Below are positions 15,762 to 23,872 of a stretch of DNA of 32,118 nt, piece after piece. Source of the stretch: an uncultured Verrucomicrobiota bacterium (lineage in GTDB: Bacteria; Verrucomicrobiota; Verrucomicrobiia; Limisphaerales; UBA8199); contig CAIQQM010000302.1 in the NCBI GenBank assembly GCA_903873945.1, positions 1 to 32,118 on the forward strand. The letters run 5' to 3'. The notes beneath the pieces are model-generated. The model worked only from the letters and a program-made list of their open reading frames with translations. It searched no databases and had not been told where the DNA came from. The position numbers were made by a program, and so were the translations under genes. Within the stretch, counting starts at the first letter, position 1; the number at the start of each line of letters is the position of its first letter.

Positions 15762-17603
15762 TCATCCTTCATCCTTTCCTCTGATCTGCCACACCCAATC
15801 CCCTTGTTTCGCGTCAACGCCAGGTTTTGAGCCTTTCTCAAGCACCACAATGCCGCCGTCGTCAGTTTGGTTCCAGCCGATCGAATAAATGACGTAGCTG
15901 CCATCGGAGTTCTTGCGGTAGCGCAAGGGCTTGCCGTCAATCACGTCGTTGGGAATTTTCTCGATGAATCGCGGCGTTAGCGCGTCAAGGGTATCGGGCA
16001 ACCTGCCGTGCGCGAGGCAGTAACGCTCCAGCGCGCAGGCGACGCGGGCCTCGTCCACGGCGGTTTGCGCGCGGGCGCTCTTTTGTGACACGCGACTGAG
16101 GGAGGGCACGAGCATTTTGGTCAATATGTTGTTCGGCGTGGTGGGTTCCCTGGCGAGCGCTTTGTCGAGACTGTCTCCCATCTCCCGGAAGACGCGATGT
16201 TGCTGTGCGTCCACGGCGGGAATGAAGAATTGTTGATGCAACCGGGCGGTCTCGATCATGTTCTGGTAAAGCCAGCCCTTGAAGACGGCAGCCATCGCTG
16301 GCGTATCTTGCGCGATGCCGTATTCACTTAATGTGCGGAAGTTGCTTCGCGCCAGGTAAGCTAGGCCATCGATGTCACAGCAACGTTCGGTGCGCATTGC
16401 GTGTTTGTATTCCGCCAGCACATCCAGCGAGCCAAGATATTTTTCCAGTTCGGCAAGTTGGGCATCGTTCCAAGCGTGGCGGACCAACCCTTCACGCACT
16501 CCTTGCAGATCAATGCTCAAGGTCGCGAGCCGTACCAGGTGGTCAATCAAAAGCGGCTCGTCACGGATGGAGTCGGACAGCCGGAAGCTGGTTTTCAGAT
16601 CCGCAAACGCCGCGTTCGCTTGGCCCAGTTCAAGGCGGGCGATGGCTCGTAATTGGAATGTCTGGCATAAGTATTTCATCTGGCCTAGGTGTGGGAGCAG
16701 GATCGCCCAGACCGATTCATCTTCATAATGGATGGGGAACCGGGAATAGGGCCGCTTGTCCGCCGCTTCGCTTAATTCATCCAGGTCCGCGTCGAATTTG
16801 CCGAGCGCTGTCAGAACATCCTGCGCCGCCGTGCCCGCCGTTGCCGGCTGCGGATAATTCGTGTTGCCGCGAAAAAACATCCGGAAAGCTTCAAGGTCGG
16901 CCAGCGTGCCTTTCTCCAAATTGCCCATGTCTGGGAATCTGTTCTTGCCTCCCTTAGGTTGTTGGTCAAGGCGAATGGCGCAAAAGTGAGCGTAACCGTT
17001 GGTGTCGCGCCACTGGAATCCATTTATGCCTCGCACGAAATCGTAGATTGGCCGCAGCAATGGCGTCAGGGCGAAGTTTTGGTCGTCCGGCACAGGAGGT
17101 GGAATAGCACTGGCGAAATCGAACTTTTCCCCCTTCGCTTCCCACTCATGTTTGAACCGTTCCCAAGCGAGCTTGCCGCGCAAATTTTCAACCGTCGTCC
17201 ACATCGCAAGCGGGGTCACAACGTTCAGCAGGAGGATGTAAACCAGCCACAGCAGCCAGCGCGCTGGAAGGAATCGGGAACGCGGCAGGCCGGTGGGCAA
17301 GTCGGGATTGACTCGCAGGCGCGCGACCCTCTGGTTCCAGCACAACGCGGTGAGCCCGTAAGCCACGATTCCGCGACAAGCCGCAAACAACCCCAGCCAC
17401 CACATCGGCAGACCTACCATCCTGTGGTAAATCAGGAACGAGAGCGCGAATCCAATGGCCACGAACAGGACCGTTTGCACGGCAACCACGCCAAGAACGT
17501 GCGCTACCGGCCAGTAGGCGTTAACGGCAGGGCGCAGGCCAAGTAATCGCGAGCAGTTCCACTTCGAATCGGCCCGTGCGAGAAGGTATTGGGGGAGTGT
17601 CAT
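15762..17603 (-). CDS. Large membrane-anchored protein of the sigma-factor operon, unknown function
   Basis: The 613-residue product has four N-terminal hydrophobic segments (residues ~33-65, ~68-90 and ~130-155), then a ~400-residue soluble, mostly helical part. The last ~80 residues ('LERYCLAHGRLPDTLDAL', 'IPNDVIDGKPLRYRKNSDGS', 'YVIYSIGWNQTDDGG') resemble the C-terminal domain seen in type II secretion pseudopilin-like proteins and many verrucomicrobial and planctomycetal hypotheticals. The start is set at ATG 17603, 10 bases after the anti-sigma gene stop, because the upstream in-frame extension lies in that gene. The family looks phylum-specific; the function is unknown, and its link to the sigma factor suggests an envelope role. 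Confidence 0.8.
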   Translation of the reverse strand: MTLPQYLLARADSKWNCSRLLGLRPAVNAYWPVAHVLGVVAVQTVLFVAIGFALSFLIYHRMVGLPMWWLGLFAACRGIVAYGLTALCWNQRVARLRVNPDLPTGLPRSRFLPARWLLWLVYILLLNVVTPLAMWTTVENLRGKLAWERFKHEWEAKGEKFDFASAIPPPVPDDQNFALTPLLRPIYDFVRGINGFQWRDTNGYAHFCAIRLDQQPKGGKNRFPDMGNLEKGTLADLEAFRMFFRGNTNYPQPATAGTAAQDVLTALGKFDADLDELSEAADKRPYSRFPIHYEDESVWAILLPHLGQMKYLCQTFQLRAIARLELGQANAAFADLKTSFRLSDSIRDEPLLIDHLVRLATLSIDLQGVREGLVRHAWNDAQLAELEKYLGSLDVLAEYKHAMRTERCCDIDGLAYLARSNFRTLSEYGIAQDTPAMAAVFKGWLYQNMIETARLHQQFFIPAVDAQQHRVFREMGDSLDKALAREPTTPNNILTKMLVPSLSRVSQKSARAQTAVDEARVACALERYCLAHGRLPDTLDALTPRFIEKIPNDVIDGKPLRYRKNSDGSYVIYSIGWNQTDDGGIVVLEKGSKPGVDAKQGDWVWQIRGKDEG

Positions 17604-17613
17604 AAGGGTTGGT

Positions 17614-18057
17614 TCAGGCAAAGAAACGAATCGGTGGTTCAGCGAGGAATGCACCATGCCCTTCGTCACGCCGCCGCTCGTTGCGCGGACGCAATGGGGC
17701 CACAGGCCGCAGCTCGGTGGTGTCCTCCAGCCCGCCGTTCAGCAGGCTCACTTCCGCCCGTTGCAGGTTCCAGATCGCCATCGGTTCCGTGCCTGCCGCG
17801 AAAACCGGCTGCATCGCTGTCCGGCTCCCCGGAGCGGACGAAAGCAGGTTTGCGGCAATAATGGTTGCCCACAGCATCCCCAATGCGCCCCATGCCACCG
17901 GAAACCGCGCGAACAGCCATCCCCACACGGTTGGCTCCTCGCTCGATGTTTTGAAACCCGGATCCGGCGTCTGCGCTGCCGCTAGAATTTCCTCGCGCCA
18001 TCCCGCAGGCACCTGGCGTAGGTTTTGCCGTTGCAGTCGTTTTTCAAAATCATCCAT
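17614..18057 (-). CDS. Single-TM anti-sigma-factor-like protein
   Basis: The 147-residue product has a short soluble N-terminal part ('MDDFEKRLQRQNLRQVPAGW'), one transmembrane segment near residues 45-70 ('VAWGALGMLWATIIAANLL') and a periplasmic C-terminal tail rich in charged residues. It follows the sigma-factor gene by 10 bases, the classic arrangement for a cognate anti-sigma factor. No zinc-binding HxxxCxxC motif is present, so it is not a standard ZAS anti-sigma factor; the role is inferred from position and topology. Confidence 0.7.
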   Translation of the reverse strand: MDDFEKRLQRQNLRQVPAGWREEILAAAQTPDPGFKTSSEEPTVWGWLFARFPVAWGALGMLWATIIAANLLSSAPGSRTAMQPVFAAGTEPMAIWNLQRAEVSLLNGGLEDTTELRPVAPLRPRNERRRDEGHGAFLAEPPIRFFA

Positions 18058-18067
18058 GACTCTTCAA

Positions 18068-18637
18068 TTATGTTTCTTCGTACAGAGGACGCAGCCGCTC
18101 GCGTAATTTGTCTAACCCGTAGCGATAGCGGCTGGCCGCCGTGTTGGGCGGGATGCCGAGTGTTTCCGCGATTTGTTCAAACGTCAGCTCCTCCCAAAGC
18201 TTCAGGTGGACCACTGCGCGCTGCTCGGCGGGCAGCTCGGCAAGCGCGTTCGCCAGCTCATCGCGAAACTCCGCCTCGTCCGGATCAGGCGTGGGTGCGA
18301 ACACCGGGATCTGTTCGCCCTGAAATTGTTCTTGGTGCTTGTTTCGCGTGCCGCGCCGCCGCATCAGGTCAATCGCCGCGTTATGAACGAGGCGGATGAG
18401 GAACGACCGCTCGTTGCGCGCGCCGCGCAGCAACCCCGGCTGCCGTGACAGTTTCACGAACATATCCTGGAGCAGATCGCGCGTGTCGCCTTCGTCGCGG
18501 GTGAAATTAAGCAGGAAGGCGAACAACGCCTGGGCGTGTTCATCGTAGAGCCGCTGCAAGTCGGGCTTGTCCCGCATCAAGTTACTTACATGACGCACCA
18601 GCCCATTCGTTTTGTCTATCCCGTATTTTATTTCCAT
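18068..18637 (-). CDS. RNA polymerase sigma factor, sigma-70 family (ECF)
   Basis: The 189-residue factor has region 2 ('LQRLYDEHAQALFAFLLNFT', 'DTRDLLQDMFVKLSRQ', 'ERSFLIRLVHNAAIDLMRRR') and region 4 ('LAELPAEQRAVVHLKLWEEL', 'TFEQIAETLGIPPNTAASRY') with a helix-turn-helix. A linker of ~40 residues rich in Asp/Pro joins them. The length is right for ECF factors. ATG 18637 gives an N-terminal extension before region 2 and has a GAG upstream; ATG 18574 is an alternative. The gene heads a three-gene operon with the anti-sigma-like and large membrane proteins and is divergent from the Kdp operon, sharing a ~200-base control region. Confidence 0.93.
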   Translation of the reverse strand: MEIKYGIDKTNGLVRHVSNLMRDKPDLQRLYDEHAQALFAFLLNFTRDEGDTRDLLQDMFVKLSRQPGLLRGARNERSFLIRLVHNAAIDLMRRRGTRNKHQEQFQGEQIPVFAPTPDPDEAEFRDELANALAELPAEQRAVVHLKLWEELTFEQIAETLGIPPNTAASRYRYGLDKLRERLRPLYEET

Positions 18638-18726
18638 TTCTCAACACTCAGCATCAATGACTACTTGACTGATGCCACAAACCCGGTCCCATTGAAGACC
18701 GCCCCCGGTCGCGTGAACCATCACGC

Positions 18727-18743
18727 CTTAACAAAATCTTAAC
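18727..18743 (+). promoter_or_regulatory. Direct repeat with 11-bp period (candidate KdpE/OmpR-type operator)
   Basis: CTTAAC occurs twice, 11 bases apart (CTTAACAAAATCTTAAC), a layout typical of sites bound by OmpR/PhoB-family regulators such as KdpE. It lies ~100 bases upstream of the first small gene of the Kdp operon and ~90 bases from the divergent sigma gene. No clear -35/-10 pair was recognised downstream. Confidence 0.4.
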
Positions 18744-18841
18744 GCCGCGAGCCAGCATCTTGATTAGCTGAATTGCCTCTCACCACTTTACTGTAGGGCA
18801 TAAATAAACCCGACCGGTGATTCGGTTGTTAAAGGAAAACT

Positions 18842-18925
18842 ATGAGTGACCTGATTTACGTCGGCGCGGTGATGGCATTCTTCGCGGTCAGCGCATTTTA
18901 CGTCTGCTTCTGCGAAAAACTATAG
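18842..18925 (+). CDS. 27-residue single-TM peptide upstream of kdpF
   Basis: The peptide MSDLIYVGAVMAFFAVSAFY continues with VCFCEKL: one hydrophobic helix with a short polar tail and two cysteines. AAGGA lies 6 bases before the ATG, and the gene is 8 bases before kdpF, so it is the first gene of the Kdp operon. Similar short membrane peptides occur before kdpF in other bacteria, by recollection. The function is unknown; it may stabilise the complex as KdpF does. Confidence 0.6.
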   Translation: MSDLIYVGAVMAFFAVSAFYVCFCEKL

Positions 18926-18933
18926 GAACGCGT

Positions 18934-19017
18934 ATGGAAACCGCCATTGTGGGCCTCGTTGCCCTGCTGCTCTTCATCTATCTGTTCGTAGCCATGATTC
19001 GGCCCGAAAAATTCTAA
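18934..19017 (+). CDS. kdpF: KdpF, small subunit of the K+-transporting ATPase
   Basis: The 27-residue hydrophobic peptide (METAIVGLVALLLFIYLFVA, then MIRPEKF) matches the KdpF pattern: a single helix ending in (R)PE(K/R)F. KdpF stabilises KdpABC in the membrane. GGAA lies upstream of the ATG, and the stop is 10 bases before kdpA. Confidence 0.88.
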   Translation: METAIVGLVALLLFIYLFVAMIRPEKF

Positions 19018-19027
19018 CCAAGCCGCT

Positions 19028-20944
19028 ATGCAAACCTCAGGCTGGCTGCAACTCGGTCTCTTCGTCCTCGCGCTCGCGGCGATTACCAAGCCGGTGGGGC
19101 TTTATCTCATGCGGGTGCTTGATGCCAACGGTCGGACATGGCTTGACCCCGTGCTGCGACCCTTGGAACGGCTCACTTATTGCTTGATGGGCGTGGACTC
19201 AAGCAAGGAACACGATTGGAAGCAATACACGCTGGCCATGCTCGCCTTTAGCCTGGTGGGCTGTCTGTTCACCTACGCCATTTTGCGGCTGCAACACCTG
19301 CTGCCGCTGAATCCACAAGGGTTCGGACCGCTGAGTCCCGACCTCGCGTTCAACACGGCGGCCAGTTTTACGACGAACACCAACTGGCAGAGCTACGTGG
19401 GGGAAACCACGATGTCCTATCTCTCCCAGATGGTTGGATTGGCCTTCCACAACTTCGTTTCCGCCGCGACCGGGATCGCGATCGCGGCCGCGCTGGTCCG
19501 AGGCCTGGCGCGGCACTCGGTCCGGACGATCGGCAACTTCTGGGTGGACCTGGTGCGCGTTACCTATTACCTGCTCCTGCCCGTCTGCCTGGTGTTCGCT
19601 CTCGTGCTCGTGTCGCAAGGCATGATTCAAAACTTCAAACCCTACACCAAAGCCAGGCTCACGGAGTCTTTCAACATTCAGGTTGCCAAGACCGACGACA
19701 AAGGCCAGCCCGTGACGACGAACGTGGCGGTGACGGTCCAGGCGCCCAAGCTGGACGAGAACGGCCAGCCCATGATGGTCAGCGGCGCGGCGGTGATGGT
19801 GGACGTGCCGAAGCTCGACGAAAAGGGACAGCCGGTCATGACCAACATGCCGGTCATGGTGGACCGGAAAGTGGATGAGCAAACCATTGTCCAGGGCCCG
19901 ATGGCCTCGCAGGTTGCCATCAAGATGCTCGGCACCAACGGCGGCGGCTACGCGAACGCCAACGCCGCGCATCCGTTCGAGAATCCCACGCCGCTGTCCA
20001 ACTTTCTCCAGATGCTCTCCATCTTCGCCATCGGTAGCGGGCTCACTTATTACCTCGGCCGCATGACAAAGAACCAGGCTCACGGCTGGTCCGTGTGGAC
20101 AGCCATGATGGTTTTATTTCTTGGCGGCACGCTGCTGTGTTGGTGGGCGGAGGCGAAAGGCAATCCGGTTCACCAGCAACTCGGCGTCGCGGTCGCGGAT
20201 GGCAACATGGAAGGCAAAGAGGTCCGCTTCGGCATCTTCAACTCCGCGTTATTCGCGGCCGTCACGACCGACGCCTCCTGCGGCGCGGTCAACTCGATGC
20301 ACGATTCCTTCACCGCGCTGGGCGGCTTTGTCCCGTTGTTCAACATCCAGCTCGGCGAGATCATCGTCGGCGGTGTGGGCGCGGGACTTTACGGGATGCT
20401 CGTCTTTGTCGTGCTCGCCGTTTTCATCGCCGGCTTGATGGTTGGGCGCACGCCCGAATATCTCGGCAAGAAAATTCAGTCCTACGAGGTGAAAATGGCG
20501 ATGCTGGCCTTGCTGGTGCTCGCCGTGTCCATCCTCGGCTTCTCCGCGTGGGCGTCCGTCAGCAAGTGTGGGCTGGCCGGGCTGAACAACGCCGGGCCGC
20601 ACGGTCTGAGCGAAATGCTCTACGCTTACAGCTCCGCCAACGGCAACAACGGCAGCGCCTTCGCCGGCCTGAACGCCAACACACCCTGGTACAACACAAC
20701 GATCGGCCTGGCGATGTTGATCGGCCGCTTCCTGATGATCGTGCCAATCCTGGCGATGGCCGGTTCGCTCGCCCAAAAGAAAATCGCCCCGCCCAGCGCA
20801 GGCACGTTCCCGGTTGCGGGCGGCACGTTTGTGGTGCTGCTGCTCGGCACGGTTTTGTTGGTCGGCGCGCTGAACTTTCTCCCGGCGCTGACGTTGGGCC
20901 CGATTGTTGAGCACTTCCTCACCCTTCAGGGGAAACTTTTCTAA
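19028..20944 (+). CDS. kdpA: Potassium-transporting ATPase, K+-binding channel subunit A
   Basis: The 638-residue ten-TM protein of the superfamily of K+ transporters forms the selectivity pore of KdpFABC. The four filter regions are present: TTNTNWQSY (~115-123), TNGGGYANANAAHPFENPTP (~303-322), SCGAVNSMHDSFTALGG (~417) and NNGSAFAG (~540-547). It is longer than the usual ~560 residues because an extra ~60 residues (221-280) carrying three imperfect 19-21-residue repeats precede the 'QGPMASQVAIKMLGTNGGG' block. The second filter reads GGGYANAN rather than GGGFFNAN. The gene is closely spaced with kdpF and kdpB. Transport appears intact because all filter blocks are retained. Confidence 0.96.
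   Translation: MQTSGWLQLGLFVLALAAITKPVGLYLMRVLDANGRTWLDPVLRPLERLTYCLMGVDSSKEHDWKQYTLAMLAFSLVGCLFTYAILRLQHLLPLNPQGFGPLSPDLAFNTAASFTTNTNWQSYVGETTMSYLSQMVGLAFHNFVSAATGIAIAAALVRGLARHSVRTIGNFWVDLVRVTYYLLLPVCLVFALVLVSQGMIQNFKPYTKARLTESFNIQVAKTDDKGQPVTTNVAVTVQAPKLDENGQPMMVSGAAVMVDVPKLDEKGQPVMTNMPVMVDRKVDEQTIVQGPMASQVAIKMLGTNGGGYANANAAHPFENPTPLSNFLQMLSIFAIGSGLTYYLGRMTKNQAHGWSVWTAMMVLFLGGTLLCWWAEAKGNPVHQQLGVAVADGNMEGKEVRFGIFNSALFAAVTTDASCGAVNSMHDSFTALGGFVPLFNIQLGEIIVGGVGAGLYGMLVFVVLAVFIAGLMVGRTPEYLGKKIQSYEVKMAMLALLVLAVSILGFSAWASVSKCGLAGLNNAGPHGLSEMLYAYSSANGNNGSAFAGLNANTPWYNTTIGLAMLIGRFLMIVPILAMAGSLAQKKIAPPSAGTFPVAGGTFVVLLLGTVLLVGALNFLPALTLGPIVEHFLTLQGKLF
19688..19867 (+). repeat. In-frame tandem repeat within kdpA (~60-bp units)
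   Basis: Three imperfect units encode KTDDKGQPVTTNVAVTVQAP, KLDENGQPMMVSGAAVMV+DVP and KLDEKGQPVMTNMPVMVDR. The consensus K-x-D-(E/D)-K-G-Q-P recurs every ~20 residues. The insert lies in an extramembrane loop just before the second pore region. Confidence 0.85.
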
Positions 20945-20962
20945 CCCTTGCTCCCGAGTTTT

Positions 20963-23002
20963 ATGACACAGACAGCTCCCTCTCTCTTTGATTGGAAAAT
21001 CGCCGGTCCTGCCATCGGGGATTCGTTCAAGAAGCTCGATCCGCGACTGATGATCAGGAATCCGGTCATGTTCGTGACCATGGTTGGCGCGGTCCTGACC
21101 ACAGCCGGCATCTTCACCTCGTCGGCCGATCGCGGCTTCATCGCCCAACTCGCCGTCTGGCTCTGGTTCACCGTGCTCTTTGCGAACTTCGCCGAGGCCG
21201 TGGCTGAGGGCAGAGGCAAGGCGCAAGCTGAAGCTCTGCGCAAGGCGCGCAAGGATACCGTCGCACGGCGGCTGCGCGACGGGCGCGAGGAAAAAATCGC
21301 CGCGCCTGATTTGCAGAAAGGCGATCTCGTGGTCTGCGAAGCGGGTGACGTGATCCCCGCCGATGGCGAGGTCGTTGAAGGTATCGCCAGTGTGGACGAG
21401 TCCGCGATCACCGGCGAATCCGCGCCGGTCATCCGCGAAAGCGGTGGCGACCGCAGCGCCGTTACCGGCGGCACGCGGGTCATCAGCGACCGTATTGTGG
21501 TGCGCGTAACGATGGAAAAGGGGCACGGCTTCCTCGACCGCATGATCGCGATGGTCGAAGGTGCCAAGCGCCAGAAGACGCCCAATGAAATTGCACTTAC
21601 TATTTTGCTCGCAGCGCTGACTTTCATCTTCCTGTTGGTCTGCGTGACGTTGAAGCCGTTTGGAATCTATTCCGCTGCCGTCTTCACCGTGCCGGTGCTC
21701 ATCGCACTGCTGGTGTGTCTGATCCCGACGACCATCGGCGGACTGCTGAGCGCCATTGGCATCAGCGGCATTGACCGGCTCATCCGCCGCAACGTCATGG
21801 CGACGAGCGGACGCGCTGTGGAAGCCGCCGGCGACGTGGACGTGCTGCTGCTCGACAAGACCGGCACCATCACCCTCGGCAATCGCATGGCCACGGCGTT
21901 TCTGCCCGCGCCGAACATCCTGCCCGAACGTCTTGCCGATGTCGCGCAGCTTGCCTCGCTCGCCGATGAGACGCCCGAGGGCCGCAGCATCGTAGTACTG
22001 GCCAAGGAGCAATTCAGTCTGCGTGGCCGGGAGGTTGCCGCACCGCACGCCAGATTTGTCCCCTTCACCGCGCAAACCCGCATGAGCGGCGTGGATTTTC
22101 CGGCGGTAAACGGCCAACCCGCGCGCCTCATTCGCAAAGGTGCCGCCGAAGCGATGCGCATTCACGTGGACCGACTCGGCGGGCAGTTCCCGCAAGCGGT
22201 CACACAGGCCGTGGACGAAATCTCGCGTTCTGGCGGCACGCCGCTGGTCGTCGCCGAGGGCCGTGACGTGCTTGGGGTCGTGCAACTCAAGGACGTGGTC
22301 AAAGGCGGCATCAAGGAACGCTTCGCGCATCTTCGCAAGATGGGCATCCGCACCGTGATGATTACCGGCGATAACCCGCTCACTGCCGCCGCTATCGCGG
22401 CGGAGGCGGGCGTGGACGACTTCATGGCCCAGGCTACGCCCGAAGCGAAGCTCAAGCGCATCCGCGAGGAACAAGCCGCCGGCCATCTCGTCGCCATGAC
22501 CGGCGACGGCACTAACGACGCGCCCGCTCTCGCGCAAGCCGATGTGGGCGTGGCCATGAACACGGGCACGCAAGCCGCGCGCGAGGCTGGCAACATGGTG
22601 GATCTGGATAGCAACCCCACGAAGCTCATTGAAATCGTTGAAATCGGGAAACAGCTTCTCATCACCCGTGGTTCCCTTACGACGTTCAGCATCGCCAACG
22701 ATGTGGCCAAATATTTCGCCATTGTTCCGGCAATGCTGATGGCCACCTTTCCCGCCATCGCGCCGCTCAACATCATGCATCTGGTTTCGCCGCAAAGCGC
22801 GATCCTGAGCGCGATCATATTCAATGCGCTCATCATCGTCGCCCTCATCCCGCTGGCGCTGCGCGGCGTCGCCTATAAACCGATCGGCGCGCTCGCGATT
22901 TTGCAGCGCAACCTGGTCATTTACGGCCTGGGTGGCGTCATCATTCCGTTCATCGGCATCAAGCTCATCGACGTCGTCATCACCAACCTTAACTTGATCT
23001 AA
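20963..23002 (+). CDS. kdpB: Potassium-transporting ATPase, ATP-binding subunit B
   Basis: The 679-residue P-type ATPase energises K+ uptake through KdpA. Key motifs: TGES (150-153, whose serine is the inhibitory phosphorylation site in E. coli), IPTTIGG (255-261), the phosphorylated aspartate D298 in DKTGTIT, 'KGAAEAM', 'TGDN' and '[20 protein letters not shown]'. The length is normal. The ATG at 20963 is preferred to an upstream in-frame TTG at 20948, which overlaps the region next to the kdpA stop. The gene lies 18 bases after kdpA and 4 bases before kdpC. Confidence 0.97.
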   Translation: MTQTAPSLFDWKIAGPAIGDSFKKLDPRLMIRNPVMFVTMVGAVLTTAGIFTSSADRGFIAQLAVWLWFTVLFANFAEAVAEGRGKAQAEALRKARKDTVARRLRDGREEKIAAPDLQKGDLVVCEAGDVIPADGEVVEGIASVDESAITGESAPVIRESGGDRSAVTGGTRVISDRIVVRVTMEKGHGFLDRMIAMVEGAKRQKTPNEIALTILLAALTFIFLLVCVTLKPFGIYSAAVFTVPVLIALLVCLIPTTIGGLLSAIGISGIDRLIRRNVMATSGRAVEAAGDVDVLLLDKTGTITLGNRMATAFLPAPNILPERLADVAQLASLADETPEGRSIVVLAKEQFSLRGREVAAPHARFVPFTAQTRMSGVDFPAVNGQPARLIRKGAAEAMRIHVDRLGGQFPQAVTQAVDEISRSGGTPLVVAEGRDVLGVVQLKDVVKGGIKERFAHLRKMGIRTVMITGDNPLTAAAIAAEAGVDDFMAQATPEAKLKRIREEQAAGHLVAMTGDGTNDAPALAQADVGVAMNTGTQAAREAGNMVDLDSNPTKLIEIVEIGKQLLITRGSLTTFSIANDVAKYFAIVPAMLMATFPAIAPLNIMHLVSPQSAILSAIIFNALIIVALIPLALRGVAYKPIGALAILQRNLVIYGLGGVIIPFIGIKLIDVVITNLNLI

Positions 23003-23006
23003 GCCT

Positions 23007-23612
23007 ATGAAAGAACTGCTTTCTCACTTTCGCAGCGCGGTCATGTCCACGCTCGTCCTGGCCGCCGTTTGCTGCGGGCTGTATCCCCTGATCGTGTTCG
23101 GCATCGCGCAAGCGGCCTTTCGCGAGCAAGCCAACGGCAGCCTGATTGTGGACAAGAACGGCACGGTGCGCGGCTCAACGCTTCTCGGCCAGGGCTTCAC
23201 GGCGGATAAGTACTTTCACCCGCGCCCTTCCGCGGCGGGCAACGGCTACGACGCCGCTAACTCCGGCGGCAGCAACTTCGGCCCGACTTCGCAGAAGCTT
23301 TACGACGCGATTAAGGATCGCATTGCGGCCTGCCGGAAGGAGAACGGGTTGAAGGACACGGACGCCATTCCCGCCGATGCCGTCACTGCCTCCGGCAGCG
23401 GCCTCGATCCGCACATCAGCGTACGCAACGCCGAATTGCAAGTGCCACGTGTCGCCAGGGCTCGCAGCCTCAGTGAAAAGCGAATTCTCGACATGGTCGC
23501 CCGGTTCACCGATAAGCCGGATTTCAACATCCTGGGTGATCCCGGCGTAAATGTTTTGGAATTGAATCTCGCGCTGGACTCGAACGGCGCGGCTTCTGTC
23601 CGACGACCATGA
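23007..23612 (+). CDS. kdpC: Potassium-transporting ATPase subunit C
   Basis: The 201-residue subunit has one N-terminal transmembrane helix ('VMSTLVLAAVCCGLYPLIVF') and a periplasmic domain with typical blocks: 'GSTLLGQGFTADKYFHPRPSAAGNGYDAANSGGSNFGPTS' (read in pieces), 'VTASGSGLDPHISVRNAELQ' and 'RVARARSLSEKRILDMVARF'. KdpC helps K+ delivery and complex stability. It starts 4 bases after kdpB, and its stop overlaps the start of the next small ORF (ATGA). Confidence 0.97.
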   Translation: MKELLSHFRSAVMSTLVLAAVCCGLYPLIVFGIAQAAFREQANGSLIVDKNGTVRGSTLLGQGFTADKYFHPRPSAAGNGYDAANSGGSNFGPTSQKLYDAIKDRIAACRKENGLKDTDAIPADAVTASGSGLDPHISVRNAELQVPRVARARSLSEKRILDMVARFTDKPDFNILGDPGVNVLELNLALDSNGAASVRRP

Positions 23613-23866
23613 AATGTCCACACAGAACAGTGGTGTTTGTTTTCGTCCCTTTCGACAGCGCGCGACAGGATTTTGACGCCAGGTTGCGGGGGTGTCTCGC
23701 CTCATTGGAACCGTCGAAACCGACCGAACAACCCGCTGCGCCCGAGCCGAAACGAGCGGGCGAAACAGCTTGGCCGTTCTGGACGTGGTTCCTGCCGAAT
23801 CCTTGTCCAGCCGGCAAAAAACACTTACGTTTTTGGCTGAATCTTCCGCGCAATCGATTAAACTGA
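23609..23866 (+). CDS. 85-residue ORF between kdpC and kdpD, uncertain
   Basis: The ORF starts MKCPHRTVVFVFVPFDSARQ and overlaps the kdpC stop by ATGA, an arrangement that permits translational coupling; it ends 6 bases before kdpD. It has Pro/Ala/Lys-rich middle and basic, Trp-rich end, no clear domain, and no strong membrane helix. It could be a real small protein of the operon or a chance open frame in a degenerate spacer. No homologue is known to me. Confidence 0.4.
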   Translation: MKCPHRTVVFVFVPFDSARQDFDARLRGCLASLEPSKPTEQPAAPEPKRAGETAWPFWTWFLPNPCPAGKKHLRFWLNLPRNRLN

Positions 23867-23872
23867 CTGCCA

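Noticed and set aside
20249..22795. 848-codon open frame antisense to kdpA/kdpB
   Set aside because: It is a shadow of the strongly conserved Kdp genes; the product is His/Arg/Asp-rich with no domain, typical of antisense frames in GC-rich genes.
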